Shown here piece by piece: positions 1 through 6,401 of a stretch of DNA of 10,203 nucleotides. The notes under the pieces were generated by a model. It was not told where the DNA came from and made no database searches. It saw nothing but the letters and a program-made list of their open reading frames with translations. Position 1 is the first letter of the stretch, and each line of letters starts with the position of its first letter. This DNA is from Oscillospiraceae bacterium (GTDB taxonomy: Bacteria; Bacillota; Clostridia; Oscillospirales; Ruminococcaceae), in assembly GCA_016302225.1 (NCBI GenBank), contig JAEDOB010000059.1:1-10203 (forward strand). Direction: 5' to 3'. The translations under genes and the position numbers were made by a program.

Positions 1-185
1 GTGGAGCAATATTCAAGAATTTTCCACGGCTCATTGGTGTGAAAATGTATCTTGATAAGGTCGTCATCGCCAACCGCAAGCAGGCTGTCGCCCTTGAAAT
101 TTGCCTTGATGTACTCGTCAATTTCGTCCTCGTCAAGCCCCTCGCCCTCAATGAGAAGCTGAGTGTCATATTTAAATTCAAGCAT
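1..185 (-). CDS. FakA/YloV middle-domain-like protein (3' end outside window)
   Basis: The reading frame starts with ATG at 185-183 and stays open to the left edge, giving the first 61 residues; the C-terminus is missing. The start is supported by an AAGGGAGAT ribosome site about 7 bases upstream, inside the end of the ATPase gene, and only 2 bases separate that gene's stop from this ATG. The visible protein has the segment IEGEGLDEDEIDEYI and then VGDDDLIKIHFHTNEPWKI. From family knowledge this resembles the region that follows the DhaL kinase domain in FakA/YloV, the fatty-acid kinase that works with DegV-type lipid-binding proteins. Here no DhaL domain precedes it, so it would be a stand-alone version of that module. 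Its biochemical role is not known to me. Its position makes it the third gene of the amino-acid transporter operon. Confidence 0.7.
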   Translation of the reverse strand, partial: MLEFKYDTQLLIEGEGLDEDEIDEYIKANFKGDSLLAVGDDDLIKIHFHTNEPWKILEYCS

Positions 186-187
186 TT

Positions 188-970
188 TTAACTATCTCCC
201 TTGAAAGTATTTTCGGAATAGCGTTTCAGAAACTGCTTTGTACGGTCATTTTGGGGATTACCGAAAAGCTCGGACGGTGCCCCTTCTTCCACGATAACAC
301 CGCCGTCCATAAAGATAACACGGTCGGAAACGTCCCTTGCAAACGCCATTTCGTGAGTGACAATGACCATGGTCATCTTTTCTGCGGCAAGCTCCTTTAT
401 GACCGCAAGAATCTCCCCCGTAAGCTCGGGGTCAAGGGCACTTGTGGGTTCATCAAAGAAAAGCATCTGCGGACTGAGTGCCAGCGCCCTTGCAATGGAA
501 ACACGCTGCTGCTGACCGCCCGAAAGCTCACAGGGATAGCTTTTTGCCTTGTCCGCAAGCCCCATTTTACCGAGAAGCTCCATTGCCTTTGCTTCGGCTT
601 GTTCCTTGGGGATTTTCAGTACGCTTATGGGTGCTTCGGTGATATTTCTAAGCACGGAAAAATGCGGAAACAGGTTGAAATTCTGGAAAACCAGCCCCAC
701 ATTCCGACGAATTTTTTTCAGCACATCGGCGGACGCATAGACAGCTTCACCGTTCCTTTCGCCCGTTATCATATTTTCGCCGCAAACACAGACAGTCCCC
801 GAGGTTATCTTTTCCAGCTGATTAATGCAGCGGAGCATGGTGGATTTTCCCGAACCCGACGGACCGATTACGGACAGCACCTCGCCCTCGTTCACGTCAA
901 AGGAAATATCGGAAATGACCTCCAGATCGCCGTAGCATTTCCGAAGATTTCGCACTTCAAGCATAGCCAT
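188..970 (-). CDS. Polar amino-acid ABC transporter ATP-binding protein (GlnQ/HisP type)
   Basis: This is the nucleotide-binding subunit that hydrolyses ATP on the cytoplasmic side to drive amino-acid uptake through the permease encoded just upstream. Numbered from the first possible ATG at 976, it has a complete ABC set: Walker A GPSGSGKST (38-46), Q-loop Gln98 in VFQNFNLFP, signature LSGGQQQR (151-158), Walker B MLFFDE (171-176), D-loop SALD (179-182) and switch His208. Length (about 260 residues) is normal for the PAAT family. Three in-frame ATGs lie at 976, 970 and 964. I prefer 970, because the AAGGGGG site ends 8 bases before it but only 2 bases before 976. The ribosome site overlaps the permease stop codon, so translation is probably coupled. 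Substrate cannot be read from the sequence; glutamine, glutamate, histidine or cystine are all possible. Confidence 0.95.
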   Translation of the reverse strand: MAMLEVRNLRKCYGDLEVISDISFDVNEGEVLSVIGPSGSGKSTMLRCINQLEKITSGTVCVCGENMITGERNGEAVYASADVLKKIRRNVGLVFQNFNLFPHFSVLRNITEAPISVLKIPKEQAEAKAMELLGKMGLADKAKSYPCELSGGQQQRVSIARALALSPQMLFFDEPTSALDPELTGEILAVIKELAAEKMTMVIVTHEMAFARDVSDRVIFMDGGVIVEEGAPSELFGNPQNDRTKQFLKRYSENTFKGDS

Positions 971-978
971 TTTCATAT

Positions 979-985
979 CCCCCTT
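979..985 (-). promoter_or_regulatory. Ribosome-binding site deciding the ATPase start
   Basis: AAGGGGG on the minus strand ends 8 bases before the ATG at 970 but only 2 bases before the ATG at 976. This favours a 260-residue protein over the 262-residue reading. It overlaps the last bases of the upstream permease stop. Confidence 0.7.
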
Positions 986-1631
986 ACTTGTAATAGCTCA
1001 GCTTCTTCTCGCCGAGGTCGAACAGCACCGTTACCAGCCAGTTGAACACGAAATAGAACACGCCCGCCACAAACAGCGGCATTACCGAGAACTGCGTGGA
1101 CGCCTGCTTTTTCGCCAGCGCAAACAGCTCCGAAACGGCAATTACCTGCGCCAGTGACGTATCCTTTACCAGCGTGATGACCTCGTTTCCGATGGACGGA
1201 AGAACGGTCTTTATGACCTGCGGAAGTGTTATCTTGAAAAATGTCTGCATCTTGCTAAAGCCTAAGATTTGAGCCGCTTCAAACTGCCCCTTGGGAACAG
1301 CCTGAATTCCCCCTCGGAAGATCTCCGCAAAATACGCCGCATAATTTATGCTGAACGCCACGATTACCGCCCAGAAACGGTCAGGCGGCGCATCTGCCTT
1401 AAACAGCATTGTGGGTGCGAAATAGATGAACATTATCTGCAAAATGAGCGGAGTTCCCCGCATTATGAGTATGTAGGCGTTAATTATCCACCGCACGGGC
1501 GGTATTTTGCACATTTTCAGCGTAGATACCACAAATCCCAGAGGAATGGAAAACAGAAGTGTCAGCGCAAAGATTTTTATGGAAACAAGGAAGCCCTCCG
1601 CAAGGATAGGCAGCAGCTTTGTCAGATCCAA
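984..1631 (-). CDS. Polar amino-acid ABC transporter permease (GlnP/HisM type)
   Basis: This is an integral membrane subunit of about 215 residues, with several hydrophobic helices forming the translocation path. Diagnostic family features are RGTPLILQ (58-65) and the EAA loop that docks onto the ATPase, where AVPKGQFEAAQILGFS (111-126) is followed by KITLPQ. The start is TTG at 1631, preceded by AGGGGG at a spacing of 8; there is no in-frame ATG or GTG nearby that would be better. It is the first gene of its transcription unit, with a promoter at 1663-1691. No substrate-binding protein is encoded upstream, where the neighbouring gene is a different operon, so the binding protein must lie beyond the left edge or elsewhere. 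A single permease of this type usually works as a homodimer. Confidence 0.94.
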   Translation of the reverse strand: MDLTKLLPILAEGFLVSIKIFALTLLFSIPLGFVVSTLKMCKIPPVRWIINAYILIMRGTPLILQIMFIYFAPTMLFKADAPPDRFWAVIVAFSINYAAYFAEIFRGGIQAVPKGQFEAAQILGFSKMQTFFKITLPQVIKTVLPSIGNEVITLVKDTSLAQVIAVSELFALAKKQASTQFSVMPLFVAGVFYFVFNWLVTVLFDLGEKKLSYYK

Positions 1632-1662
1632 ATTAATAGCCCCCTAAAAACAATATACTACT

Positions 1663-1691
1663 ATTATACTAGATTATCAGACTAAAATCAA
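1663..1691 (-). promoter_or_regulatory. Sigma-A promoter of the amino-acid ABC operon
   Basis: On the minus strand TTGATT (1691-1686) and TATAAT (1668-1663) are separated by exactly 17 bases. The predicted start of transcription is near 1656, leaving a leader of about 25 bases before the TTG start codon. There is no room for a riboswitch. An AT-rich stretch with TAGTATAATA surrounds the -10. Confidence 0.75.
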
Positions 1692-1735
1692 GTGAATGCG
1701 GCAAATTATTATGATTTTTGTGTTAATTATTATAG

Positions 1736-1769
1736 AAAAACGCCGCAGCCGTGAAAGCCGCAGCGTTTT
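1736..1769 (-). terminator. Intrinsic terminator of the esterase/acyltransferase operon
   Basis: On the minus strand a 13-bp stem (AAAACGCTGCGGC with GCTGCGGCGTTTT) encloses a 7-base loop and ends in five T residues. Two of the pairs are G-U wobbles. On the plus strand those two positions become C-A mismatches, so the structure is much better as a minus-strand terminator. It sits 16 bases after the stop of the zinc-ribbon membrane gene and just before the next promoter. Confidence 0.8.
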
Positions 1770-1784
1770 GGAATATTGACAAAT

Positions 1785-2450
1785 TCAGACATGAAGCCGC
1801 CTGGTAAGCTCCTCTTTGATCCTCTTTCCGTCAAACAGAATAACCGCCGCCAGCGCAACAATGCAAATTGCCGCACATATCATTGACGGGTATATAATGC
1901 GAAGTCTGTCGGTAAACAGGAAAAACAGCGGGATAATTCCGTAAAGCCCGTTCAGCACCAGATGAAACAGCGCCTCCCTCGCCTGCGGTTTAAATATCAG
2001 GGACAAAACCGCCGTTGCGATTATCGCCGCCACACAGCAGCAGGGCAGCACATAGTCCAGCGACCAGCCATGCCAGCCTGTGTATAAATCCCACAATATG
2101 GAAAGTAAGGTAACAATAAGCAGTTCAAAGGTTATCTTCTTGATAACGTTGTGCCGCTTTGCTATGCCGACCATTATGCAAAGCCATGCGCAGAAGATAC
2201 CTGCGTCCGCAAAAAGCGACCACCACACATTTCCCGGGAGCATTATATCCACCGAAGTGACTATGACCGCCGCTGCTATGGCAATAAACGTTATCAGCCG
2301 CATAAGGAAATGCCCCGAATACTTTGGCTTTTTCAGCTTCGGGAATATTTCCTCCTCGGGACTGAACGCTCCCGAAAGCTCATTCTGACAAAGGGGACAG
2401 ACGGTTTTCTGACCGCTGACATACACCTTGCACTTTTCACAGTAGAGCAT
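1785..2450 (-). CDS. Zinc-ribbon six-helix membrane protein (possibly DUF6320 family)
   Basis: The protein has 221 residues. The N-terminus carries a four-cysteine zinc ribbon, with Cys4/Cys7 and Cys18/Cys21 in two CxxC knuckles, followed by a short charged linker. About six hydrophobic segments follow (roughly 49-67, 75-96, 104-121, 132-152, 162-181 and 185-206), and the tail is basic. There is no signal peptide, so the ribbon is likely cytoplasmic. From memory the architecture fits the DUF6320 family of Firmicutes, but I am unsure of the number, and no function is established that I know of. An AAAGGA site lies 8 bases before the ATG. The gene starts 15 bases after the acyltransferase stop and is the last gene of the operon, followed by a terminator. 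That context suggests a role connected to the acyl-ester enzymes encoded before it, which is inference. Confidence 0.85.
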   Translation of the reverse strand: MLYCEKCKVYVSGQKTVCPLCQNELSGAFSPEEEIFPKLKKPKYSGHFLMRLITFIAIAAAVIVTSVDIMLPGNVWWSLFADAGIFCAWLCIMVGIAKRHNVIKKITFELLIVTLLSILWDLYTGWHGWSLDYVLPCCCVAAIIATAVLSLIFKPQAREALFHLVLNGLYGIIPLFFLFTDRLRIIYPSMICAAICIVALAAVILFDGKRIKEELTRRLHV

Positions 2451-2465
2451 ATACGTTATCCTTTC

Positions 2466-3830
2466 TTAACTTTCTTCCGATATTTCGTCCGACGTTTCCT
2501 CCGAGGTTTCCTCGTGAATATCAGACGTTTCCTCCGTCTGAATTTCCTCTTCTGGCGGCTCGGGCAGCTCGTCAATATCGGAGCAGCGTATCTCAATATT
2601 CAGCCCGTGTTCGGCAAGCTTGCGGAAAAATCTCCGCTCAATATCCGAGCTTGTGAACGCCGAAGAAAAGCACAAAGCCAGCTTGTCCTCAAAGGAACAA
2701 AGCTGTAATTGGATTTTCAGCGTGCTGACAAAAACATCGAACATTCGTATATACGGCAGCAGCTGTTCGGGCATTTTTATTCTGCCAATGTTGGAAACCA
2801 CCGCCGTTTCGCCGAGATCCTTAATATGCCTTGCCGCTTTCAAACAGATATTTTTGAACTCGATAGGCGCAATTCGCACGAAGGGATTGTGTTCCAAAGC
2901 AGCCAGCTCATTCATTCTAACGGAAAGCCGCTCCTTGGTAAGCTCGGTTTTGAAGGTTTCGGACACGGCTTCAATTATGGACGAAAAATCATCGGGCTGC
3001 GTCTTGAAATCGTATTTCACAGCGATCATTCCAAAGAAATTTGTCGCCGTTTCCGAGCTGAAATAGTTTCGCAGATTAACGGGAACCATCAGCACAAGGG
3101 GATATTTCTGCTTTCTGAGGGTCATTTCCTCGTAGATAGCTTCGATGAACACCGCCGTCAGATAAACGGTCAGAGTTGTGTTAAAGCTGTGCGCCGCCGC
3201 AATTGCTTCTTTGACGGAGGTTATGCCCTCGATCATGCGCAGATCCTCGGTTTCACGCTTTTCGCCCTTGATATTGTATGCACGGCGGACACGCTTGCGC
3301 TTTTCGCCCTTGACCTTGCTGTAATATTTCTGAAAGCTGTCTGCGGAACGTTCCGTGCGGGAGGCGTCATAGTCGATTGTCGGACGCTTCTCCCACTCGT
3401 CACCGTGGAGCATGGTCAGATAGCAGCAGACCAGCGTTTTCAGAAACTGCACCGCACCCGTTCCGTCGGAAAGCACGTGATATATCTCAACATTTATTCT
3501 GCATCTGTAATATGAAATGTCAATGAGAAGATTTTTCCGCCCGGGGAAATACAGCTGCGAACAGGGCGCACGGTTTTCCTCGTGGACAATAAGCGGCAGG
3601 TCGCAGTTTTCCAGATAGTACCAGAACCAACCCTTTTTCATAATGCTGAGAAAATGCGGGAAATCCTTTATTGCCTTGTCAGCCGCCTTTTGAAGCGTTT
3701 CGGGGTCAACAGGCTCGGTAAGCTCACAGGAAAATCGGAAAACTCGTGTATCTGTCTTTTCACTTGTAGACGGGAAAATTTTCGCCGCATTATCCAGCCG
3801 TCGCCAGCCGTTGGGCTTCTTTTCGGACAT
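2466..3830 (-). CDS. Condensation-fold acyltransferase (alcohol acetyltransferase / WS-DGAT-like)
   Basis: The protein has 454 residues. The key motif is YHVLSDG (117-123), which matches the HxxxDG core of condensation-domain, BAHD and WS/DGAT acyltransferases, where the histidine is the general base that transfers an acyl group from a thioester to an alcohol or amine. The first histidine of the usual HH pair is Tyr117. A second family-like segment, VPVNLRNYF (249-257), occurs in the C-terminal half, as expected for the two-lobed fold. From about residue 420 the protein ends in a very acidic, low-complexity tail rich in Glu, Thr and Ser with repeated EETS, unlikely to be catalytic. There is no signal peptide or membrane helix. 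The start ATG shares a base with the esterase stop (TAATG), indicating coupled translation. Acyl donor and acceptor cannot be predicted. Confidence 0.85.
   Translation of the reverse strand: MSEKKPNGWRRLDNAAKIFPSTSEKTDTRVFRFSCELTEPVDPETLQKAADKAIKDFPHFLSIMKKGWFWYYLENCDLPLIVHEENRAPCSQLYFPGRKNLLIDISYYRCRINVEIYHVLSDGTGAVQFLKTLVCCYLTMLHGDEWEKRPTIDYDASRTERSADSFQKYYSKVKGEKRKRVRRAYNIKGEKRETEDLRMIEGITSVKEAIAAAHSFNTTLTVYLTAVFIEAIYEEMTLRKQKYPLVLMVPVNLRNYFSSETATNFFGMIAVKYDFKTQPDDFSSIIEAVSETFKTELTKERLSVRMNELAALEHNPFVRIAPIEFKNICLKAARHIKDLGETAVVSNIGRIKMPEQLLPYIRMFDVFVSTLKIQLQLCSFEDKLALCFSSAFTSSDIERRFFRKLAEHGLNIEIRCSDIDELPEPPEEEIQTEETSDIHEETSEETSDEISEES
2491..2536. repeat. Short duplicated tract encoding the acidic tail
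   Basis: The 13-mer gacgtttcctccg occurs at 2491-2503 and again at 2524-2536, exactly 33 bases (11 codons) apart. A degenerate related copy lies between them. The repeats encode the EETS-type tail of the acyltransferase and probably arose by slippage or local duplication. Confidence 0.6.
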
Positions 3831-4762
3831 TAAGACTCAACCTCGTTTAAAAATTTTTTGATGACCGCAAAGGTCTTTCTGACGGGCAATGTGTGCCTGT
3901 CATACATAAAAAATCCGTGAATGGCGTCGCTCATCATAAATATTTTCGCCTTGACACCCGCCTTGCGAAGTGCCTTTCCGTAAGCGATGCCCTCGTCACG
4001 GAGAGGGTCGTATTCGGCGGTGATAATAAGCGTTTGCGGGAGATGCTTGAAGCTTTTTGCCCGCAGCGGTGAAAAATAGGGTGACTTATAATCCTCGTCA
4101 GAGCTTTTGTACAGCTCCATATAATCCCTCATTCGTGCGGCAGTGAGAATGTAGCTTTTGCCGTTCTCCCTGACCGACTCAAAGGGCGTTGTTTCCTCGT
4201 TGTAATCGCACCAGACAGCGGGATAAATGAGTATCTGCGCCGACACCTTGAAATCCCGCCTGTCCCTTGCCAGAGCGGAAACGGCAGCCGCCAGATTTCC
4301 TCCTGCACTGTCCCCCATAAGCACCAGCTTCTTTTTCCCCTCAATGCCGAACAGCCAGGGACGCCTTGAAAGCTCCAATGCCGCATTGTAGCAGTCCGCC
4401 AGCCCCTCGGGAAATTTATGCTCGGGAGCAAGTCCGTAATCAACGGAAATAATGCGGCAGCCCGTTTCATTTGCCAGCCGTTTGCAGACCTCGGTGTACG
4501 TTTCCACGCCGTCCGTGACCCAGCCGCCGCCGTGATAGAACATTATCACCTTGTCGGAAAACTCATTTTCGGGACGGAAAATCCTCACCCGAACCTCCCG
4601 TCCGCCGCAGTAAATGGTGTAATCCCACAGCTTGTAAAACCCCTCCAGCAGCAGCCGTGAACGCATTACCCTCACAGCCGAGCGATGGAGCTTGTACAGC
4701 TTTTTTTCATTTATATTCGGAAATGCGGCAAGCACCAGCCGCCTTATTTTGCCAAGTGACAT
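3830..4762 (-). CDS. Alpha/beta hydrolase esterase, HSL (acetyl esterase/lipase) family
   Basis: This is a cytoplasmic serine esterase of about 310 residues. Numbered from the upstream GTG at 4789, it has the oxyanion-hole motif HGGG (86-89), the nucleophile elbow GDSAGG with Ser161, the acid Asp261 in EYDPLRDEG and the base His291 in IHGFF: a complete hormone-sensitive-lipase-type triad. No signal peptide is visible. I choose ATG 4762 rather than GTG 4789, because AAAGGA stands 8 bases before the ATG, the GTG has no ribosome site, and the predicted transcription start falls at about the GTG. It is the first gene of the operon; its stop overlaps the acyltransferase ATG by one base. The pairing of an ester-hydrolysing and an ester-forming enzyme suggests turnover of an acyl ester, of unknown identity. 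Confidence 0.92.
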   Translation of the reverse strand: MSLGKIRRLVLAAFPNINEKKLYKLHRSAVRVMRSRLLLEGFYKLWDYTIYCGGREVRVRIFRPENEFSDKVIMFYHGGGWVTDGVETYTEVCKRLANETGCRIISVDYGLAPEHKFPEGLADCYNAALELSRRPWLFGIEGKKKLVLMGDSAGGNLAAAVSALARDRRDFKVSAQILIYPAVWCDYNEETTPFESVRENGKSYILTAARMRDYMELYKSSDEDYKSPYFSPLRAKSFKHLPQTLIITAEYDPLRDEGIAYGKALRKAGVKAKIFMMSDAIHGFFMYDRHTLPVRKTFAVIKKFLNEVES

Positions 4763-4770
4763 TTTGATTG

Positions 4771-4776
4771 TCCTTT
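4771..4776 (-). promoter_or_regulatory. Ribosome-binding site deciding the esterase start
   Basis: AAAGGA on the minus strand is spaced 8 bases from ATG 4762. The longer reading from GTG 4789 has only AT-rich sequence before it, so the shorter 310-residue protein is favoured. Confidence 0.75.
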
Positions 4777-4794
4777 CATTTCTTTTCACTTTAT

Positions 4795-4823
4795 ATTTTA
4801 ATGCAAATCGGGGAAAAAGTCAA
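4795..4823 (-). promoter_or_regulatory. Sigma-A promoter of the esterase/acyltransferase operon
   Basis: TTGACT (4823-4818) and TAAAAT (4800-4795) on the minus strand are 17 bases apart. Transcription would start near 4788, about 26 bases before the preferred esterase ATG. Confidence 0.75.
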
Positions 4824-4844
4824 TATACCGCAGAAAAATTCCAC

Positions 4845-4881
4845 AAAAAGCAAAATCCCGGGAACAAAAACGCCCCCGGGA
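4845..4881 (-). terminator. Intrinsic terminator of the EAL gene
   Basis: On the minus strand TCCCGGG (4881-4875) pairs with CCCGGGA (4862-4856) across a 12-base loop, then TTTTGCTTTTTG follows. It begins 5 bases after the EAL stop codon at 4887 and precedes the esterase promoter. The location confirms that the EAL gene really ends at 4887 in the shifted frame and not at 5026. Confidence 0.75.
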
Positions 4882-4886
4882 CAGTA

Positions 4887-6234
4887 TTATACAAAAACTT
4901 CATCAGGCAGAACTCTGCCGAAAACAGAAGCCTCAAACCTGTCAATTGACAGCGGGTGAGAGTACAAAAATCCCTGAGCAATGTCGCAGCCGATGGACCT
5001 GAGAGCCGCCGCCTGTTCCTCGGTTTCAACTCCCTCTGCAACAACGGTCATATTCATATCGTGCGCCATAGCAATGATATGTTTGAGCAGAATAACGCTC
5101 TTTTTCGGATTTCCCGATGCTTGCCACCAGCTTTCTGTCCAGCTTCAGCTCGTCATATTCAAGCTCGTGGAGCATATACAAAGACGAATATCCGCTGCCG
5201 AAATCGTCCATTGAAAGCACAAAGCCGTAGTCGTGCAGACGGTGAAGTATCTCCGTTGCCGAAGCGTAATCATTGAATGCGATGGACTCGGTAGTTTCCA
5301 GCTCGATAAGGTTCGGCCAGACGTCATATTCCTGCATCATAGCGAAAACACTGTCAACGTAATTTGGGTCGGAGATATGCAGCCTTGACTGATTTACCGC
5401 AACGGTCACGGGATTGAAGCCCGCATCTGCCCAGCTGCGCATATATTTGCAGACGGTTTCCAGCACAAACATATCAATGTCGATAATGAAGCCCGTCTTT
5501 TCCGCATAGGAGATAAAATCGTCGGGAACGACACGCCCGAGAACGGGGTGCATCCAGCGGACTAACGCCTCCGCAGAAACGCATTCGCCCGATTTCATAT
5601 CAAATTTCGGCTGTATTTCCACAATAAGCTCATTGTTTTTAACGGCATTTACAAGGTCATTTTCGATAATATGATTTCGCAGTACACTCTCATAGACCTT
5701 GTCGGAATAATGAACGGCCTCTGTAATGCAGGACGGTATATCAAACGCCGTCTGCATAGCGGAGCTTGCCTTGTTGATCACCTCATTAATGCTCTCCGAG
5801 TTGTCCCGTATCTGGTAAACGCCGCACGCAAATGTGACCTTCATATGACACTTATCCAGCGCCATCATCTGCGACAGCTCGTCGAAATACACCTTGATTC
5901 GCTCGATTGCCTCGCTGTATGTCCCCTTCATATAAATGAGCATCTTATTGTCGCCCGCCGAAGCAAAATTCTCACCCTCGGAGAGCATTTCATTTATATA
6001 GGAAGTGATCATCTCGGTAATATACTGCCTTACCTCGCTGCCATAGGTGTGGAAAAGATAGGAAAATCTTCTGACCGAAAATGCAGCCAGCGAATAGCAG
6101 CCGTCCTTGCTGCTTTCTGCAACGACCTCCTTAAACCGATAGTAGGAAATAACGCTTTTGATCGTCGAATTATCCAACAGATTTTCCAGTTTCTGCCTAT
6201 CAAACAGAATGCTTGCCGTGTCCCAATTATTCAT
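4887..6234 (-). pseudogene. Degenerate-GGDEF/EAL cyclic-di-GMP phosphodiesterase, frameshifted
   Basis: EAL enzymes hydrolyse cyclic-di-GMP to pGpG. Residues about 45-165 look like a GGDEF domain that has lost its signature (SAGDNKML, 92-99, where GGDEF is expected), so it is not a cyclase. The EAL domain follows: AEALVRW with Glu222, Asn281 in VNQSR, Glu313 in ELETTES, Asp343-Asp344 in MDDFGSGYSS, and Lys364 in LKLD. After about residue 370 the frame leaves the family pattern and stops at 5026. The missing part is in the neighbouring frame: VILLKHIIAMAH, VVAEGVETEEQ and QGFLYSHPLS, ending at 4887. Restoring consensus spacing (15 residues between the LV of DRKLV and the II of IIAMAH) needs removal of one base, most simply from the GGG run at 5113-5115. 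Either the gene is broken, with an inactive product of 402 residues, or this is a sequence error. The start ATG 6234 has GAGGGGG 7 bases upstream. Confidence 0.85.
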
Positions 6235-6284
6235 AGAATGTCCCCCTCGTTACTTGCAAATTCGGGTTATATCGCCTTATTTCG

Positions 6285-6307
6285 ATAGTATTATACTATA
6301 ATAGTAT
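6285..6307. promoter_or_regulatory. Nested palindrome at the EAL gene transcription start
   Basis: Three alternating 7-base half-sites, atagtat (6285-6291), atactat (6293-6299) and atagtat (6301-6307), are each separated by one base. The last two form a perfect 7-1-7 palindrome touching the predicted -10 box and covering the predicted start of transcription near 6299. This is a typical position for a repressor operator, but AT-rich sequence makes chance symmetry easier. Confidence 0.4.
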
Positions 6308-6334
6308 TTTAGCACACTTTGTCGATTTTGTAAA
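6306..6334 (-). promoter_or_regulatory. Promoter of the EAL gene
   Basis: On the minus strand TTTACA (6334-6329) is followed after 17 bases by TAAAAT (6311-6306), with a TGC extended -10 just before it. A second TATAAT lies further downstream but has no matching -35 at the right distance. The leader to ATG 6234 would be about 65 bases. Confidence 0.65.
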
Positions 6335-6346
6335 CAAACTGTCGAA
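6320..6346 (+). promoter_or_regulatory. Two Spo0A-box-like heptamers, 20 bp apart
   Basis: TGTCGAA (6340-6346) matches the known Spo0A box consensus TGNCGAA exactly. TGTCGAT (6320-6326) differs at one position and has the same orientation, exactly 20 bp away, about two helical turns. One copy lies just upstream of the -35 of the EAL promoter and the other inside its spacer. Spo0A control is inference. Confidence 0.4.
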
Positions 6347-6401
6347 ATAACAGCAAAAAATCCTGTAAATTATTTATTAAATCTGCAAATAACCGATATG
6401 G

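Noticed and set aside
251..1045. Long plus-strand open frame opposite the ATPase gene
   Set aside because: It lies antisense to a gene with all ABC motifs and has no recognisable domain or ribosome site; it reflects codon bias of the real gene.
2709..3515. Long plus-strand open frame opposite the acyltransferase
   Set aside because: It is antisense to a well-supported gene, has no ribosome site and its protein shows no family features.
4763..4789. GTG start at 4789 for the esterase
   Set aside because: No ribosome site is present and the predicted transcription start falls at about the same base; ATG 4762 has AAAGGA at ideal spacing.
4887..5069. Separate 60-residue gene starting MAHDMNM
   Set aside because: It is the C-terminal end of the EAL domain in the shifted frame; it has no own ribosome site and matches the sequence missing from the upstream frame.
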